A stretch of 64,000 bases of DNA from Trifolium pratense (taxonomy: Eukaryota > Streptophyta > Magnoliopsida > Fabales > Fabaceae): NCBI RefSeq assembly GCF_020283565.1, contig NC_060060.1, positions 29,140,001-29,204,000 on the forward strand, read 5' to 3'. This document shows positions 36,067 through 48,400 of the stretch, in pieces. How positions within the stretch are numbered: the first letter of the stretch is position 1; each line of letters opens with the position of its first letter. Both the position numbers and the translations under genes were made by a program. The notes under the pieces were generated by a model. The model searched no databases. It was given only the letters and a program-made list of their open reading frames with translations, and was not told the DNA's origin.

Positions 36067-37402
36067 ATGTTGGGAATTTTCAAGGAAAAGTTGGTTAATG
36101 CACCAAAAGAGCTTAACAGTCCAGTTTCTAATTCACATATTAAGGCTAAACCAAGTCATGAAATTCTTAAAGATTTCATATCATGCAATCCCTCCAATGC
36201 ATTTTTCATGACTTTTGGAAATGATGCTTTAATTGCTTATTCACCTTCAAACAAGCCCTCAATTTATCAAAGGTATGATACAAATCCTTAATTATTTTAT
36301 TTTCCTTTGAGATATGAGTTTCACAAAAAAAATAAAATTTGTACTTCTTGGTCTTGATTATAAACAAAATTAACTACTTTGATATTCCCTCCGGTTTCAT
36401 ATATAAACAAGAAATCAATTTTCAGATTCATTGAATCAGGTCTATAATATAAATCAGATTCGTTTGATAACATTCTCATAATTATATATCCTAGATGCCT
36501 CAAAAAAAAAATTATATATCCTAGATTAGATATATCAAGATATGTTTATCGAGTAATATTGCTGATTATACAAAAAATGTGTCATGTGTAACACAGGCAG
36601 TTTAGTGGTTTGGACAACATATATTGTGCCTTTATGGGTAATCTGCATAACCTTAGTAAATTGAACAAACAATATGGGCTATCAAAGGGAAGCAATGAGG
36701 CCATGTTTATAATCGAGGCATATCGGACACTTCGCGACAGGGGTCCATACCCTGCTGATCAAGTCCTTAAAGAACTTGAAGGAAGTTTTGGATTTGTGAT
36801 CTATGACAATAAGGATGGAACAGTTTTTGCTGCATCTGTGAGTCACTTTCTTAATTAGTCTCTTAATCTTGAAAAAAAATCACTTTTTTTGGACTAATTA
36901 GTTAACAATTATGTTGTTTGTGTTTGATTAGGGTTCTGATGGCAATATTGGACTCTATTGGGGTATTGCAGCTGATGGATCAGTTGTTATTTCTGAAAAT
37001 TTGGAGCTTGTAAAAGCAAGTTGTGCTAAATCATTTGCACCATTCCCAGCTGGTATGTAAATTTGGTTTGATTTTACCTTCACGCGGGTTCGAACTCAGA
37101 ACCTCGTAGTTGTGTGTGTGAATTTCAGTGCTAGTTATCACTTTTTTACCTTAAAAGAAGTGAAAATTTATCTAGGGACTAATAAAATTTAATGTATAAA
37201 TAATGGTGTTGAAATTTCAGGGTGTCTGTTTCATAGTGAGCATGGTTTATTGAACTTTGAACATCCAACAAAGAAGATGAAAGCAATGCCTAGGATTGAC
37301 AGTGAAGGTGTTATGTGTGGAGCCAACTTCAATGTTGATTCTCAGTCAAGGAATCAAATGATGCCACGTGTTGGAAGTGAAGCTAATTGGTCTACTTGGT
37401 GA
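36067..37402 (+). CDS. Stem-specific protein TSJT1 / AILP1-like, copy 1
   Basis: Member of the plant family with YGL and LRDR motifs (aluminium- or auxin-induced proteins, DUF3700), a class-II glutamine amidotransferase-like fold without a proven reaction. Exons 36067-36272, 36597-36837, 36932-37052 and 37221-37402 are in phase and encode 249 residues, the family's usual size. The start MLGIFKEKLVNAPKELNSP is typical. YGL lies in NKQYGLSKG and LRDR in TLRDRGPYPADQV; DGSFG-like ELEGSFGFVIYD follows. The N-terminal catalytic cysteine of true amidotransferases is absent. The stop is TGA, directly followed by ATAG. Intron 1 is 324 bp against 134 bp in copy 2, because of an inserted segment at about 36385-36530. 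Confidence 0.93.
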
Positions 37403-37910
37403 TAGACATGACAAATTTCATTTCATCATCTTATCATAATTACTAATAATCTAAGTTTCTTTTTTGTTTGCCAAGAGCAACTTAATATATAATCGGAGTA
37501 GCTTATTTGTCTTTACCCCTTTTGGGACCGTTGTGACAGATAGACATGGTGAAGTAATTACAGTTGTTTCAATTGACCGAACTCTTTGCCTTCATCTACT
37601 ATATATCAAACTATAATTTTTACTTTGTCCAATTACAAAAATATCTTATTATTTAAATATAAAGTGTTCCCATGAAAGAAATTCTAACTTAACTTCCTTA
37701 TTTTTTTTTATTCTTTTACTATTAATGTTGTTGTCAATGTGAGAGATAACGACCATATTTTTATTTGTTAATATTATTTAGTATTGTGAGAAGATGAGTA
37801 AGAAATTCCATCTAGCTATAAAAATTTACAAAATACATTTTTATAAATAATATACATGGATATTTATAAATACCTGTAAATATCTGAAACCCCGCTAAAT
37901 ACTCGTTTAC

Positions 37911-38670
37911 CATAAAAATATTGATAAGAATATGAGACAGACATCAATATCATGCATTGATTTTGAGTTTAAGGTTTGAGGTTTTTGGTTTGGAGTTTGA
38001 GACATCGATATCATGCATTGATTTTGAGTTTAAAGTTTGAGGTTTATGGTTTAGGGCTAGGAGTTTGAGGTTTAGTGTTTTGGGTTTAAGATTTAGTTTT
38101 TGGAGTTTAGAGTGTAGGGTTCTAGTTTTAGGGTTTGTAGTTTAAAATTTGGGGTTTAGGGTTTGGAATATGGGGTTTTGTTTTCAGGGTTTGGATTTGG
38201 GGTTTAGAATTTGGGGTTTTCTGTTCAGGGTTTGGAGTTTGGGGTTTGACATTAAGGGTTTGGATATATTGTTTGGGGTTTCGAGTGCAGGGTTTGAGAT
38301 TTGGGGTTTAAGACCTTTAGCATAAAAATATTTGTATGAATATGAGACAAACATTGATATCGTCGAAATCATGCATCGATTTTAAGTTTGAGGTTTAAGG
38401 TTTGGAGTTTGAGGTTTAGTGTTTTGGGTTTAAGATTCAGTTTTTAGTGTTTAGGGTTTATAGTTTAGGGTTTGGAGTTTAGAGTGTGGGGTTTTAGGGT
38501 TTGTAGTTTGAAAATTGGGGTTTAGGGTTTTGAATTTAGGGTCTTGTATTTAGGGTTTGGAGTTTTGAGTTTTGAGTTTGGAATTTTGGGTTTTGTGTTT
38601 AGGGTTTGGAGTTTGGGGTTTAGGGTTTGAAATTAAGGGTTTGGAGTTCAAGTTTTAAAGTTTAGTGTTT

Positions 38671-38756
<86 letters not shown>

Positions 38757-39245
38757 TTTAGGGTTTTAAGTGTGGGGTTTAAGATTTGGGGTTTATGGTT
38801 TTCGGTAACCCTAAACCCTGAAGACAAAACTCTAAATTGCAAATCCAAAAGTCTAAACCCTAAATACAAAACCCAAAATTTCAAACCCCAAACTCAAACC
38901 CTAAACACAAAACCCCGAATTCCAAATCCCGGATCTAAAACTCTAAACCCTAAACACAATACCCCATATTTCAAACCCTAAATGCAAAAACCCCAAATTC
39001 CAAACCGTAAACCTTAAACCCCAAATTTCAAACTACAAACCCTAAACCCAGAATTTCAAACTATAAACCCTAAACCTAAAACCCCACACTCTAAACTCAA
39101 AACCCTAAACTCTAAAACCTAAGCACCAAAAACTACTAAACTCCAAACCTTTAACTCAAAATTGATGCATGATTTCAATAATATCGATCTGTGTCTCATA
39201 TTCATACGAATATTTTTATGGTAAAAGTCTTAAACCCTAAACCCC
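37911..39245. repeat. Palindrome of degenerate telomere-like repeats
   Basis: The left half (37911-38670) is packed with ggtttagggttt-type motifs on the plus strand. The right half (38800-39245) has the complement, accctaaaccc-type motifs. The halves share mirrored borders: cataaaaatattgataagaatatgag-like sequence at 37911 and 38321, and tcatattcatacgaatattt at 39197. The cat(g)catgattt/aaatcatgcat border block occurs three times on the left and once inverted on the right. An (AT)41 tract is at the centre. Units vary around TTTAGGG, so it is an interstitial, eroded telomere-like array. Confidence 0.85.
38673..38754. repeat. (AT)41 microsatellite
   Basis: 82 bp of uninterrupted AT between the two halves of the telomere-like palindrome. 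Its length should be treated with caution, as such tracts are prone to assembly and sequencing error. Confidence 0.97.
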
Positions 39246-39282
39246 AAATCTTAAACCCCCGCACTCGAAACTACTTTATTAT

Positions 39283-39520
39283 AGCCCAACAAAGCTATTA
39301 ATTCAAGGCATTTGTAAAGTCCCCACGCCTCTGCCTCAGCTGCCGTATACATACTGTTGTGATGACAAGAGAATGCAGCAACAAAGCTTCCTAACTAATC
39401 TCTAAGACACGATCCCATGCTTACCTTGTTCTCCTTTGCGAATACTGCACCATCTATGTTACACTTCGGATATTCAGCCAACGGTGGTTGCCGATGAAAG
39501 CCGTTGGTCTGACTGTGTTT
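39283..39520 (-). pseudogene. LINE-type RNase H domain remnant
   Basis: The minus strand reads KCNIDGAVFAKENK, then GSCLRD, a stop, LGSFVAAFSCHHN and AEAEAWGLYKCLELIALLG. This is the RVT_3/RNase H-like domain found at the end of plant LINE polyproteins. The conserved D, E and xAExxAL-like positions can be seen. One in-frame stop and no flanking reverse transcriptase show that it is a fragment. Confidence 0.75.
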
Positions 39521-40334
39521 TTGCTGCTTTATAATTTTTATTGGTTAATTAGAAATTGGGAAAATAAAATGCAATTATAAAAGTTAGTTGTTTTTTCTTA
39601 TAATTTAGAATAAGAAAAAGTGATTTTGTTTTTCTTATAATATGAGACGGAAGAAGTACATACATTTTTCTCAATTATAACATTTTGTAATTTTTTTATA
39701 ATTTTCAATTCTTATATATCTAAATTAATATTTTAATCTAAAAGCCTTTTATATTTTATATAAAAAATATCATTTTTAAATACGCACAACACTCACGACA
39801 CGCACCGAAGGGGCACCCCGTGTGGCAGCACGGGTGTCCGACTAGTTATTGATTATTATATAGTAAATACTAGTATTTACTAACATAAATGAACTAGGTT
39901 AGGAGAAAATCACAAGCAAACATGGTTTATATCTGCACTCTATTTGAACTTAAATATAACAACAAAAATGTTAGAATTTCTTAAATATCTAAAACGAAAT
40001 TCTATCAAGATACAGCAAACCGAAATTGGATTGAGACACATACCTTATGTCATGAGACTCTTCTAAATCTTTTGTAGTTTTATTTTGATGGTGTTAGTTT
40101 TCATGAAAAGAGACTTCATACTATATTAACATTCCAATTGTAGAACATTAAATATTTATTCCCTTTCAAATTCATTCTTCAAGCGGTGGTTCAATATCAT
40201 TTTCTTTACAATAGGTGCCACACTTGGTGTACAATTTTCATTTGAAATTTCTTTAAAACCTGCCAAAATTCTATGAAATGTCACTCATATCTTTCATATA
40301 AAAAACTTAGAGAGAAATTATTTTACCTCATATG

Positions 40335-40725
40335 ATAAACTCTGTAGCAAGTAAAATGTCATCTACATAGAGAATAAGGAAATAATTTACTCCCACTAAT
40401 CTTTTACTATATATATATTGATCCATAATGTTTTCTATAAATCTAAAAAGAAGATATTACATTATAACATACATCGATGTGAAGCTTATTTGACTCCATA
40501 TATGTATTTTTTAAGTTTGCATACCGAATGCTCATTGCCTTTAGAAGAAAATCATTCTAATTGTTTCATGTAAATCTATTATACATATCTCCGTTTAGAA
40601 ATGCAGTTTTCACATTCATTTGATGTAATTCTAAGTCAAAACGAGCTATAATATCAAATGATACGAATATATTCCTTTAAGATACAAGAAAAATTTCTCC
40701 TTGTAATCAATTCTTTCTTTTAACT
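40335..40725 (-). pseudogene. Ty1/copia reverse transcriptase remnant
   Basis: On the minus strand, HQMNVKTAFLNGDMY (near 40640), CKLKKYIYG (near 40510) and LYVDDILLATE (40340-40375) are the classical copia RT motifs in the right order. Stops and frameshifts separate them. The surrounding 39880-41480 is probably more of the same decayed element, including an internally repeated part at 40760-40960 (actattaatttgaaacatt twice). No long terminal repeats were identified. Confidence 0.8.
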
Positions 40726-41399
40726 AGTTTGCTCTTAAATTAGTAACGATTACTAGTAGAACTTATTTGGTTTTTGGTTTTGAAACATTGAGATATTTTT
40801 AGGAAGACCAGTAACTGCATTACTATTAATTTGAAACATTAGGAGGATTTATTGAAATTAAAATATTTTTAGAATTCATTGTAGTAACTACATTACTATT
40901 AATTTGAAACATTAGAATTTAGGAATACTAGTAATTCATCTTGGTTTTGAAACATTGAGATGGAATTAGCTATGACGTAATTTTAGCTCATTTTCAACAG
41001 ATGGATGATACACTATTTTATTTGTAAGTTTAGTTGTCACGACTATTTTTAGTATTTGTATAAAAAATGTTAGCCCCACTGATAATTTATCTAGATATGC
41101 CCCTATCATGAATAAATGTCTTGCTTACCAATCGTTAGTTAGTGTAGTGGTGATTGACACTGAATTTGACGTTGATTATTAACTATTGGATTTTTCTATC
41201 ATGTGCAACTTTACACACGTTAAGAAATTCAAAATAATAAATTTATATTAGAACTTTTGTATTTTATATTACATGTAAATCTTTATCTTTTTTTTGGGTT
41301 CTCCCTCAACTAATGTAAAATTCTTTCTTCAACGAAAATAATAAAGTTAAAGTTATAGAATTTTAATTTCATTAGGGAGACTCTGATATGAATTTCTAG

Positions 41400-41735
41400 T
41401 ATTTCCTAAAATTGGATCTTTTACATATTAACACCTTTAATTCTTATCCCAAATAATAGATTATTCATTCGATCCAAATAGTTTGATACGGATTGAACTT
41501 AACTCTACCTCAAGACTATGGTTTAAAGGGGAGGCTTGTCCAATCATATATAAACCCTCACACCGGGTTCATTACTTCTGATGTGAGACTCCAAGTTGGA
41601 TTCATGAAGCCCAACTTGCACATGGAAATTGGTAACATAGTTAAATATATTAATGATCAATGTTGTGAATTAACAAACTTGAAATATGTCATTTGGGCCC
41701 AAATATATTCTACTTTTCCCATGCTTGGCTTGATT
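41400..41735. other. Unclassified legume repeat
   Basis: Contains ttgaacttaactctacctca and ggcttgtccaatcatatataaaccctca-like sequence followed by gatgtgagactcc. This resembles a dispersed legume repeat of which a second fragment is seen at 55560-55870. It abuts the start of the duplicated TSJT1-like segment. Confidence 0.45.
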
Positions 41736-42346
41736 TTGAAAGTTGCTGAGTTGGATTATTGTCCTATCAAGATGGATAAGACTTCCCTTTTCTTCTTCTT
41801 AGATTTCTCCTATTCTCATTCTCAATTCCGCGTCTACCGTTTACCTCTCCACTTCATCGCAACCATGACTAGATTATGATGCTATGCCACCCATCTAAGA
41901 CTAATTAATTCTTTTTTTGTTTAATTCTAATAATTCGTTTCAAAAAATTATGTATCATCATTAGACCATTTTTATACATCTTTTTTTTTCTTTTTAAATA
42001 TTTTAATCGCATTACACATTACTAGTAGTAGTATAGTATGTAATTGGATAACATGTGGGTTCATAAAACAAGTGAATTTTGATAGACAAAAAGAACTAAT
42101 TGAAAACAATATTTTTGCCAAGATTCCTTTGCCACATTGCTTTGTCTCTCCCAAAATACTATAGTATAAAAGTTAAAAATATATTATCAGTTCTGAATCT
42201 GACTTTATACAATATTATGATAAAGAAATGTTATTTTTATGTACAACTCCTTGTTTGGATTGGATAGGATTTACACGTCACCTCTCTCACACAATTGCAA
42301 TTTTCCAGTCAAATAAACTCTAACACACACCCTTTCTATTTGCATC

Positions 42347-42564
42347 TATATATATCTTACATCAATACCTCATTCTTCTCATTCATTATCATATTTTCAA
42401 TATACACCTTATTCTTGGTATGCTTCATTTTCTTCTCTCTATTTTTATTTTTATTTCTTCATTTTCTTTTAAAATTAGTGTTGTAAGTTATTGCATATAT
42501 GTTTTTTTACATGATCATTATTCATTGGTCAAAATCTAAGAAATTGTTCATGTTTTTTGTGCAG
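42347..42564 (+). promoter_or_regulatory. Core promoter and 5' leader intron of TSJT1-like copy 2
   Basis: TATA-like tatatatat (42347-42355), donor ttcttg|gtatgc, and a probable 5' UTR intron (42418-42564) ending gtgcag|ctaag, then the ATG at 42623. The layout is identical to copy 1. Confidence 0.65.
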
Positions 42565-42622
42565 CTAAGTGTTACTTAAACAAAGATTTGAAGCAAAGAT
42601 TTTGAGCTAACTAGAGGAAAAA

Positions 42623-43779
42623 ATGTTGGGAATTTTCAAGGAAAAGTTGGTTAATGCACCAAAGGAGCTTAATAGTCCAGTTTCTAATTCACATATTAAG
42701 GCTAAACCAAGTCATGAAATTCTTAAAGATTTCATGTCATGTAATCCCTCCAATGCATTTTTCATGACCTTTGGTAATGATGCTTTAATTGCTTATTCAC
42801 CTTCAAACAAGCCCTCGATTTATCAAAGGTACGATACAAATGCTTTATAAATTTTATTTTATTTTATTTTCCTTTGAGATATATATATCTTAGATTAGAT
42901 TTATCAAGACATGTTTATTGAGTAATACTGCTAATACAAAAAATGTGTCATGTGTAACACAGGCAGTTTAGTGGTTTGGACAACATATATTGTGCTTTTA
43001 TGGGTAATCTGCATAACCTTAGTAAATTGAACAAACAATATGGGTTATCAAAGGGAGGCAATGAAGCCATGTTTATCATTGAGGCGTATCGGACGCTTCG
43101 CGACAGGGGTCCATATCCAGCTGATCAAGTTCTTAAAGAACTTGAAGGAAGTTTTGGATTTGTGATTTATGACAATAAGGATGGAACAGTTTTTGCTGCA
43201 TCTGTGAGTCACTTTCTTAATTAGTCTCTTAATCTTGAAAAAAAAAAAAACTTTTTTTGGTCTAATTTAGTTAACAATTATGTTGTTTGTGTTTGATTAG
43301 GGTTCTGATGGCAATATTGGACTCTATTGGGGTATTGCAGCTGATGGATCAGTTGTTATTTCTGAAAATTTGGAGCTTGTAAAAGCAAGTTGTGCTAAAT
43401 CATTTGCACCATTCCCAGCTGGTATGTAAATTTGGTTTTGATTTTTCCTTCATGCAGGTTCGAACTCAGAACCTCGCAGTTGCGTGTGTGTGAATTTCAG
43501 TGGTACTCCACTTTTTTACCGGAAAAAAAAAAAGTAAAAATTTATCTAGGGACTAATAGAATTTAATGTATAAATAATGGTGTTGAAATTTCAGGGTGTC
43601 TGTTTCATAGTGAGCATGGTTTATTGAACTTTGAACATCCAACCAAGAAGATGAAAGCAATGCCTAGGATTGACAGTGAGGGTGTTATGTGTGGAGCCAA
43701 CTTCAATGTTGATTCTCAGTCAAGGAATCAAATGATGCCACGTGTTGGAAGTGAAGCTAATTGGTCTACTTGGGGATAG
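42623..43779 (+). CDS. Stem-specific protein TSJT1 / AILP1-like, copy 2
   Basis: Near-identical paralogue of the gene at 36067. Exons 42623-42828, 42963-43203, 43301-43421 and 43595-43779 have the same lengths except the last. It encodes 250 residues. I see two internal amino-acid differences from copy 1 (Ile to Met in LKDF-SCNPS, Ser to Gly in SKG-NEAM), plus one extra C-terminal Gly. The extra Gly exists because the TGA of copy 1 is GGA here and the next codon, TAG, ends the protein. The homology extends roughly from 41735 to 43915, so promoter, leader intron and 3' UTR were duplicated together. Confidence 0.93.
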
Positions 43780-43915
43780 ACATGACAAATTTCATTTCAT
43801 CATAATATCATAATACTACTAATTATCTAAGTTTCTTTGTTATGTTTGCCAAGAGCAACTTAATATAAATCCGGAGTAGCTTCTTTGCCTTTAGCCCTTT
43901 TGGGACTGTTGTTTG

Positions 43916-45474
43916 GTTTCAGTGTTTTGTACATATTTGTGCTATGATGTTGAGCTTGACTCATAATTTCCAATATGAATAACAAGTTTTTAGTGTTGAA
44001 TTATGAATTTTAGTGTCTTCTTTGCTTCCGTTATGTGTTACAAATAGTTTTTTGCTTATATTTAAATTCGGATTGAGTAACATCAAATTGTTGGATGCCA
44101 CCAAGTGCACTCAATTTCAGACAACACAATTTATATATGTCAAATGGGTAAACATAACCATCAACCAAAAATCGAAGAATTGAATTTAGTAAATGAAGTA
44201 TGTTGTCTGTCAAAAAATAAAGCTAGCAGTACACAACTTCCTTCGACTCGAAAAGAAGTACCGGTAGAACTGGTTGAAAAGTTGTGACTGGTTTAAACCA
44301 ACCACAGGGCAAGGGATAATCATCAAGCTGTTACAGAAATATACTGCAACTGGCAGTGTGTCAAATATTTCAATAGCAATGAAATGACTCTTGATGATAC
44401 AACTGGAGTTAGGCCATTTTTTTGCTTCAGTAAAGGCAACTAAAGTTATGTAATTTTGGACGAGTCTAATGAAGTGATTGAACAATAAGTCTTTTGACGA
44501 TCATGCACATTTCGTCGGAGAATCTTAGCCCAGATGAGAAGTATCTGATGGTCACCAGCTGGTAACATGGCTGATCAGTTTATGTACATCCAGAATGCAA
44601 AGCATGACTAGTGAAAAGAAGCAGATGAAACTGTTAACCTCCTCTGGCTAAATTGGGTTGCAATTAGCCAAATTTTTGCCAATGCCCATAAAAACCTGCA
44701 CTATATCAGGATATAAGTCAGACTACTATCCAACTTTTGAGGTTTTGGATGACAAAGACAATGAGTGATAAGGTTAAGAAAAGACATGAGTTATAATTGC
44801 TTGGTTTGGTAAAACAATAAGTCATAATTGCTTGGTTGGTCATGAAACAGAATTCATACAAACAACTAAGATGAATCTTATTAATACAACTTTTGGTACA
44901 CTCCTACGGATGCACTTCATTATTCTGGATCCTACTAATAACCTAAATCAACTATCTATATAGTGGAACTCACATGAAACTCTTGAGTTCACCAACTTGA
45001 GATGCATTTTACAGGAAAGATAAGGATAGTTAAGAGTTAAAGCTAAACGACATGTAATAATACTGAATTACGTGTGACCCCAATTAATCAAAGCTTACTA
45101 GCTTATATCTGACTCCTTCGGCAATATATCTCAACGTGTACAAAATGACTACTTAAAGGTGAAAAATCCTAAACAAATTGCTATATACTTGGACTAAGCG
45201 GCTTATAAAAACACTGCATGGATAAGACCTAATTTTGGCGGAGTCATAACTCGTGATTCCAAAAAAAAAAAGAGATATGAATGAATTACCTTATAATAGT
45301 TGGAACCCAACAAGAAGATCAGTAGGACGAGAAATCACATTTTATTTGATCAACAACAATCTACATCACTTCTTTCCTGTACAACAGTTTCTACAGTTAA
45401 CCACAATTATGTGTTTCTTCCCTCAACCAAAACGAAACTCACACGGTGACAATTTTTGTAATGGAGCCAGCTAG
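43916..45474. other. Intergenic, nothing recognised
   Basis: Between the convergent TSJT1-like copy 2 and MED16. The right part probably includes the MED16 3' UTR (minus strand). No coding signal, repeat family or RNA gene was recognised. Confidence 0.5.
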
Positions 45475-48400
45475 CTATACAACTCGAGCCCATCTTCCAC
45501 CACACATTGGACAGCTGTACGCCCAGCGGCTGACCCACCAACTCTCCCGGTCATTTTGACTAGGAAGGTTGGTGGAACCTGGTGAAGCAAAAGCAGAAGT
45601 CTGCCGGAGACATCTTATGCACTGCACCACACATAAGTAAAAGAATAATCAGAAAATAGAATAATATCCATGTGGATGCAGGAAAAAAAAGAGTTTGGAA
45701 AGAAGAACAAGGAAAAGTGTTGTTTTACTAAGTTCCAAGCATAATTGGTAGAATGACTTTATTTACAAATTTGATCCTGATTGAACAAATTAACAAGTCT
45801 GACACAACTAATTTTTCAGTTACCATAAAAGCTTACATCTGTTGGTACTTAGCAATTTATCTTCTATTTATTGGTAGGGAGGGATATAACAGATAAAAAC
45901 CTGGCACCGACTATATTAGAGATTAAAGTAAAATCTCAGACGGTACTCGATAACAACTAACAAGCACTTAATATTTATTGTGCATACACATGGACAAGAA
46001 AAACAATATGAAGAATTGTACAAGACTTCTTTTCATACCTTGTACCACACCCCTCCAAGACCAGTCTTCCATAGTGTAGAAATAACATCTCTTCGAGATC
46101 CCATTATACCAAGATAAGCTCCCAGACCCTCTGAAGTGTTCAACCCAAAAGCTGCATCTCGCTCAGACATCCTGCGTTTCCTTGGCCACAAGCCATTGGC
46201 TCCATAATAGATATCATTATTTTCCAATGAACTGGAATCAAGTGGATTTAAACTAACAAGTTTTGATACATCATTTGCATAATCCTCATCATCTGAATCA
46301 GTCCAAGGTCCACCAACCATATTCCATTGATGCCACTCTTCTGCTGGAGGGTAGAGTTCTAGCTCGCGTAGTAGACGACCAGCGGCATCAGCAGCTCTAG
46401 GACGGGGCATGCTCTGCAGGCCATTTTATATTTAGTTTTGGGGCAGGCGCCACTCTTAGGAACATTAACCACTCAATCCAAGGAAAGACTCAGATCTTAA
46501 TTCACCCAAATGAAAAATTGTATTCTATCAAGAACTCTATTCAAACATATCAACTGCTCCTACTTGATCTAAAATAGTGTGTGCTTTATCATTAAATGAG
46601 AAACAACATTCTATAAAAGGCATCCTTATCATAGAAAGACAACTGAGACCCATTCCTATCCTATTTAATTAACTTCTATCATTCTTACATCACATTTTCA
46701 AATCATGAATTGAATGGCATCATAAACTTGGAACAATAATACATATAATACATCATATTTGTGAAATAAAACTCATAACTAGCTCCATTTGTCTATCACA
46801 TACACTAACTTTGAAACGAGAAAACAGAAAGTTACCTTCATATGTGGGCCAATGGATGCTTCCAAAACCTCTGGAAGTACAGTGTAGTTCCCATCAATAT
46901 AATGAAGCCGGACCTGAATGTTACTACTCCCCACCTGAGAAACTGGCAAGGGGTGTTGCAGCTTCGAAGTTCGGAAACAGAGATCCATAAGGACTAGAAA
47001 AAGAACCTTGACCTGCATTACAAGTGTTTTAAGACCTTAAGTAAAATTAACAGTTCAGTCATTGTAAGCAAAGGAAAGAATTTCCATGGTTCCTAAACAT
47101 TCATGTCAGTCACAAATAACCAAAATAAGAACTTTTCGGCAAGTTGTAACAAATTTATACCTCATCATAAGTATACCCTCGGCCTGCATTTCCATTTCCA
47201 AGTCTTGAACGCCCTAGAGACAGTTCTTCACATCCTTTTGACCCAGTCACAACCTCACCAACTCGACCTGTCTGACTGTCATCTGACCTAACCAAACTGG
47301 GCACTGGTTTTGCATTTTCCTCCACCTTGACAGTAACAAAAGCATTATGTTGTGGCTTTTGTGTATTTGTATCAGCAGATCTCTGCACACCACTCGTATT
47401 GCGGGGAAGTTGTGATCTTCGAAAGAAAAAGCAGAAGAACACAAGTCGGCATAATCTATGAAGGAAATAACAGTCCCCAATAAGTCGAACTGCAGGTATT
47501 CCGGGAAAAGTCCCTCGTACCCAAGCTTTCATCTGCTTGCTTCCAGTAGAATTGGTTGTCTCATTTTCGCCTCCTGGACAATGTTATTTTTGCCTTTATT
47601 TGATATTGTAAAATAAAAAGAATAAAGATAATGCTGACATAGTCAAGGCAATTAAAATATTCTGCTTCAAAAAAAAAAAAAAGGCAATTAAAATATTCAA
47701 GGTAGGAAAATTGATGATTTTCTGTCGCAATAAAAACAACAATCAAAGCCTTTTTTTCCATTATATGGATCAAACTACACAACATCAATAAAATACTGCC
47801 GTAATGTAATGTACTATTATGAATCATGTATGCTGCCGACAGACCATTTAAATCCCAATCCTTCTTAATTGTTTAAATTATAGTTTTCTGTGGTAAAAAA
47901 TATTTATTCGAAAAAATAAACAATATATCATATCATTTCAGACCTACCTTGATTTGTTGCAGGAGTTGTTGAATTTTGGGCAGCACTAGCAACCATATTT
48001 CGGTTGCTTCCAGTCCCCGCAGTCACAGCATGATTTGCCAATGTATGACAGAAACCAGCATACCTCCGCAACCGTGTGATAAAATGTGAAGCCAGATCAA
48101 GAACTGAATCAACATAGGCCTACATAATATTGAAACAATTATAAGATGTATATACAGTCAAACATTTAGCAAAATCAAAGCAACACTCAATGAAAGAAGG
48201 GAGGAAATCAAAGGGTTAATTTAATAATATACAAACACATTTAATAGGTTGGTAGGTATATTTATCTACATGGTGTATTATATATGCAACATTATAAGTT
48301 CTTTTACATGTGTGGCGCCTGTTGCAGAAAGAACCATGCAGTTAATAACTGTTGCAGCAGAATATTGAGTCAAGATCTTCCCATCAAACAAAAGATGGAG

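Noticed and set aside
37931..38400. CRISPR-like spaced repeats
   Set aside because: The repeated border block occurs at irregular spacing in telomere-like sequence of a plant genome; no cas genes.
37911..39245. True telomere or chromosome end
   Set aside because: The units are degenerate, face each other, and are flanked by genes on both sides.
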